A stretch of DNA of 9,672 nucleotides. It comes from Desulfovibrio sp. Its GTDB lineage: Bacteria; Desulfobacterota; Desulfovibrionia; Desulfovibrionales; Desulfovibrionaceae. Below are positions 7,575-9,672 of this stretch, piece by piece. The notes beneath the pieces are model-generated. The model was given only the letters and a program-made list of their open reading frames with translations, was not told the DNA's origin and did not search any database. Within the stretch, counting starts at the first letter, position 1. Each line of letters begins with the position of its first letter. The DNA is taken from contig DONZ01000221.1 in assembly GCA_003512875.1 (NCBI GenBank), forward strand, positions 1 to 9,672, given 5' to 3'. Both the position numbers and the translations under genes were made by a program.

Positions 7575-9047
7575 ATAGTCTAATGCGTATTTTTTCATGC
7601 GTAATCCGAGCATGCGTTCGGTAATACCTAAGATTTTACAGGCTTTGACCATATTTCCTTTGCTGGTGTTTAAAGCATTGACTATGAGTTCTTTTTCCAC
7701 TTCCTCCAAATGTTCCTCTAACGTTTTTATTTGTTGTTCTGTTTGTTTTTTTGTCTGTTGCGTAATAAAATCCGGCAAGCTCTCAATTTCGATTATTCCT
7801 TTCTCATTGCTTAAAATAATTGCACGCTCAACAATATTGGCAAGTTCTCTAACATTTCCATACCATGGATAGGAAAGGAATTTTTCTATCACAGGTGTGC
7901 TGATTTTTATAATTCTCTTCTTGTTTTCCTTGCAAAATTTTTCAATGAAATAATTGGCTAAAGGGATGATATCTTCTTTTCGTTCACGCAGCGGGAAGGT
8001 GTATAAAGGGAATACGTTCAAGCGATAAAATAAATCTTCCCTAAATGTTCCTTTTTGTACCATTTCCGCTAAATTTTTATTTGTTGCCGCTATAATCCGC
8101 ACATCAACCTTTAGGGTTTCCGATCCTCCTATCCGTTCAAACTCTTTTTCCTGCAGGATGCGCAATAGTTTTGCCTGCGTGGAAAGGCTCATGTCACCGA
8201 GTTCGTCAAGAAAAAGCGTTCCCGTATGCGCAAGTTCGAATTTTCCTTTATGCCTTTCATTTGCTCCTGTAAACGCTCCTTTTTCATATCCGAAAAGTTC
8301 GCTTTCTATCAGGCTTTCCGGCAGAGCGGCACAATTTATTTTTATAAACGGTTTTGAATTTCTCGGGCTTTTTCTTTGGATATAAGTTGCAATCAGTTCT
8401 TTGCCGGTTCCGCTTTCACCTTGTATTAAAACTGTTGTATTAAAAGGGGCTACTTGGTTGATTTCATTAATAATTTTTTTCATTTTATTTGAATACGATA
8501 TAAAAGGGAAATCATTTGGTATGGTTTTGCCTTGTCCGAATATGTTTTGACAGGTCGATAAACGGGGCATGATTAAATATGCAGCAAGCTGTAATAATTC
8601 AATATCATGTTTTAATTGTTCTATGTTTCCATTTTCTCTGTCAGCGGAAAGCGTGGCTTTAACTTGTCCATTTAGAATAATCGGTACACAGATGAAAGAA
8701 ATCACACGGTGCTCCAAATCTCTTGCTTGTGTTCTGTTTAAAAAACGAGGTTCATTTTGCACATTGGGAATTATCATTGGTTTGCCTGAATTTGCCACTA
8801 TTCCGATAATTCCTTCTCCTAATTTGTAATGGGCTTTTTCTATTTCATGATATTGTAACCCATAACCGGCTAACGCAATCATTTCTTCATGAATGGTATC
8901 TAAAAAGCAAAGTGTACAGCGAAGCAGACCGGAATATATTCCAATAGTTTTTAAGAACCGGTTGAAATATTCGGATACAGGGCATTCTTTTGTATTGATT
9001 TGGATGAGCTTAGAGAAAATTTCTAAATCAGGAGCATGGGTGTTCAT
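7557..9047 (-). CDS. NifA-like sigma-54-dependent transcriptional activator (GAF-AAA+-Fis HTH)
   Basis: This 496-residue enhancer-binding protein is expected to use ATP hydrolysis to remodel sigma-54 RNA polymerase into open complexes. N-terminal GAF domain at about 20-160, with the NifA-like segments KLGEGIIGIVANSGKP (75-90) and SFICVPI (117-123). AAA+ domain at about 180-420: Walker A GESGTGKE (210-217), sigma-54-contacting GAFTGA (257-262), Walker B LFLDE (278-282), probable arginine fingers Arg336/Arg342, and sensor II in GNVREL (397-402). A charged linker leads to a Fis-type helix-turn-helix at about 450-490. The start has AAAGGA five bases upstream. There is no receiver domain, so it is not a classical NtrC, and I see no cysteine cluster of the oxygen-sensitive NifA type. 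In some NifA proteins the GAF domain binds 2-oxoglutarate; that this one does is inference. It converges on glnN-gltB, whose promoter looks sigma-54 dependent, making that operon its likeliest target. The nifA symbol is withheld because no nif gene is seen. Confidence 0.95.
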   Translation of the reverse strand: MNTHAPDLEIFSKLIQINTKECPVSEYFNRFLKTIGIYSGLLRCTLCFLDTIHEEMIALAGYGLQYHEIEKAHYKLGEGIIGIVANSGKPMIIPNVQNEPRFLNRTQARDLEHRVISFICVPIILNGQVKATLSADRENGNIEQLKHDIELLQLAAYLIMPRLSTCQNIFGQGKTIPNDFPFISYSNKMKKIINEINQVAPFNTTVLIQGESGTGKELIATYIQRKSPRNSKPFIKINCAALPESLIESELFGYEKGAFTGANERHKGKFELAHTGTLFLDELGDMSLSTQAKLLRILQEKEFERIGGSETLKVDVRIIAATNKNLAEMVQKGTFREDLFYRLNVFPLYTFPLRERKEDIIPLANYFIEKFCKENKKRIIKISTPVIEKFLSYPWYGNVRELANIVERAIILSNEKGIIEIESLPDFITQQTKKQTEQQIKTLEEHLEEVEKELIVNALNTSKGNMVKACKILGITERMLGLRMKKYALDYKKFRI

Positions 9048-9086
9048 GGTATTCCTTTATGATTATTTGACAAAAATGTAATAAAA

Positions 9087-9115
9087 AATATAAAATAAAT
9101 ACAACTTACTGTCAA
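9087..9115 (-). promoter_or_regulatory. Sigma-70 promoter of the NifA-like gene
   Basis: On the minus strand, a perfect TTGACA -35 (9115-9110), a 17-base spacer and a TATATT -10 (9092-9087, five of six) predict a start near 9080. That gives a leader of about 33 nt before the ATG at 9047. This close match suggests steady housekeeping expression of the regulator, with activity set by its ligand rather than by synthesis. Confidence 0.75.
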
Positions 9116-9131
9116 CAAATAAAAAATATCA

Positions 9132-9141
9132 ACAATATTGT
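9132..9141. repeat. Palindrome ACAATATTGT upstream of the regulator promoter
   Basis: A perfect 10-bp palindrome sits about 17 bp upstream of the -35 box of the NifA-like gene, followed by a direct repeat of AATATTG (9134-9140 and 9144-9150). It could be an operator, but AT-rich palindromes of this size arise by chance. Confidence 0.3.
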
Positions 9142-9277
9142 AAAATATTGAATAAACTTTTTTTTGTTGTCTTTTGGAATTGTATGGGCGTATTGAAAAA
9201 TAATGATTTAGTAAACGTTAAAAAATTAAGTTGACAAGTTTGTAATTAAGGGGGATAAGAAAGTTTCCTGTTTGGGG

Positions 9278-9349
9278 TTTTTAGAGAGTTTTTTTTATAG
9301 GAAGCTTTTTCTAGGAGCTTTTTCCGAGAAGTTTTTTTTTGAGGGATTT
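9278..9349. repeat. Array of T-tracts upstream of the putative stable-RNA promoter
   Basis: T-tracts of 3 to 9 bases lie at 9278-9282, 9289-9296, 9306-9310, 9319-9323, 9332-9340 and 9347-9349, separated by purine-rich spacers of GAGAG, GGAAGC, GGAGC and GAGAAG type. Centre-to-centre spacing is about 12 to 15.5 bp, not exactly the 10.5-bp helical repeat. Curvature is therefore possible but not assured. The array lies directly upstream of the UP-like element. Confidence 0.5.
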
Positions 9350-9370
9350 CAAGGAATAAAGGGCATTTTG

Positions 9371-9430
9371 AAAAAATATTAAAAATTTTGAAAAAAAGTT
9401 CTTGACGGCGGGAATGAAATAGTGCATAAA
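9371..9430 (+). promoter_or_regulatory. Probable stable-RNA (rrn-type) promoter with UP element
   Basis: An A/T-only block with A-tracts (9371-9389, continuing as A7 at 9391-9397) resembles an UP element. It is followed by -35 TTGACG (9402-9407, five of six), a 17-base spacer and CATAAA (9425-9430, four of six), then a GC-rich discriminator CGCACTTCGCG. UP element, imperfect -10 and GC-rich discriminator are the usual build of stringently controlled rRNA and tRNA promoters. Predicted start is near 9437. A dyad GTGC-N6-GCAC (9422-9435) overlaps the -10. Confidence 0.55.
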
Positions 9431-9436
9431 CGCACT

Positions 9437-9672
9437 TCGCGACTGAGAGAAATTTCAGAACGGTTCTTTGCCGGTCCGGCAGGGAACGGAGAAGTTCCGG
9501 GTTTTGCAAACCGTGGAAGCGGTTTAGGGATACGGACTTTTGTTTTTGAGTTTTTCGGGGTTGTGCGGGCCGATACCATGCAGGTTGGCCGAAGAATGGT
9601 TCCGGCGGCGGGAGTCGGTTGGGACGGGTCATTGACAATTGAAGAGCGAAATGGAATAAAATAAAGAGCTTT
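9437..9672 (+). ncRNA. Probable 5' leader of an rRNA operon, running off the window
   Basis: This stretch is clearly richer in GC than the DNA before it, has no credible reading frame, and is packed with hairpins: AGAAC-G-GTTCT (9457-9467), TGCCGG-T-CCGGCA (9469-9481), GGAAC-N6-GTTCC (9483-9498), AAACCG-N6-CGGTTT (9508-9525), and GGCC...GGCC with an inner ACC/GGT pair (9568-9590). Near the end, 'cattgacaattgaagagcg' (9630-9648) followed by an A-rich run and 'aaagagcttt' resembles the boxA-like, pre-16S spacer found upstream of 16S genes in many bacteria. No mature 16S sequence is inside the window, so the identity is inference. Another structured RNA gene or a tRNA-cluster leader remains possible. 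Confidence 0.5.

Larger units (their letters stand above)
9048..9260. other. Intergenic AT-rich region between regulator and putative rrn leader
   Basis: No credible gene on either strand. It holds the regulator promoter and palindrome described separately. Facing it on the plus strand is a promoter-like TTGACA (9067-9072), 16-base gap and TATAAA (9089-9094). Near the right end is TTGACA (9231-9236), 17 bases and GATAAG (9254-9259), a possible upstream promoter for the RNA region to the right. The rest is A/T-rich sequence without visible function. Confidence 0.5.

Noticed and set aside
7557..9047. Assignment of the regulator as NtrC or as oxygen-sensitive NifA
   Set aside because: The N-terminus is a GAF domain, not a phospho-receiver, and no conserved cysteine cluster is seen after the AAA+ domain.
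9422..9664. An 80-codon plus-strand open frame and longer minus-strand frames (up to 130 codons) at the right edge
   Set aside because: No ribosome site or recognisable domain, R/G/K/P-rich low-complexity translation, and overlap with hairpins and promoter features that fit an RNA leader better.
1..9672. Insertion sequences, CRISPR arrays, tRNA genes, attachment sites
   Set aside because: No transposase, terminal inverted repeats, regularly spaced direct repeats or tRNA-like cloverleaf segments were seen on reading both strands.

Overview
The window looks like ordinary chromosome from a moderately AT-rich Gram-negative bacterium (by eye well under 50% GC, with A/T-rich third codon positions). 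A type III glutamine synthetase, a bacterial-type glutamate synthase large subunit, a NifA-like sigma-54 activator and a PaaK-type ligase together fit a Desulfobacterota/Desulfovibrionaceae-like organism. That placement is an inference from gene content and I hold it loosely.

Layout: (1) 1-348 is the 3' end of a phenylacetate-CoA ligase family gene, closed by a clear intrinsic terminator. (2) 401-645 is a very AT-rich control region with a well-spaced sigma-54 (-24/-12) promoter at 585-600 and short repeats further upstream that could be activator sites. (3) 646-2850 (glnN, glutamine synthetase III) and 2871-7490 (gltB, glutamate synthase large subunit) lie 20 bp apart and form a GS-GOGAT operon. 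No gltD follows. (4) 7502-7574 is a convergent terminator zone. (5) 7557-9047, on the minus strand, encodes a 496-aa GAF-AAA+-Fis-type activator closely resembling NifA, with its own good sigma-70 promoter at 9087-9115. (6) 9048-9672 has no convincing protein gene. Its right half carries an array of T-tracts, an A/T-rich UP-like element, a sigma-70-like promoter with a GC-rich discriminator, and a GC-richer hairpin-rich stretch ending in an 'attgacaattgaagag' segment. I read this as the promoter and leader of a stable-RNA operon, most likely rRNA, whose 16S gene would begin just past the window.

How it fits together: GS makes glutamine from glutamate and ammonia, and GOGAT regenerates two glutamates from glutamine and 2-oxoglutarate. 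The operon appears to be sigma-54 controlled, and the gene converging on it encodes a sigma-54 activator whose GAF domain resembles that of NifA. The simplest hypothesis is a local nitrogen-assimilation switch in which this activator drives glnN-gltB. I see no mobile element, CRISPR array, tRNA or obviously new protein system. The most interesting items are this regulatory pairing, the missing gltD, and the structured leader at the right edge.
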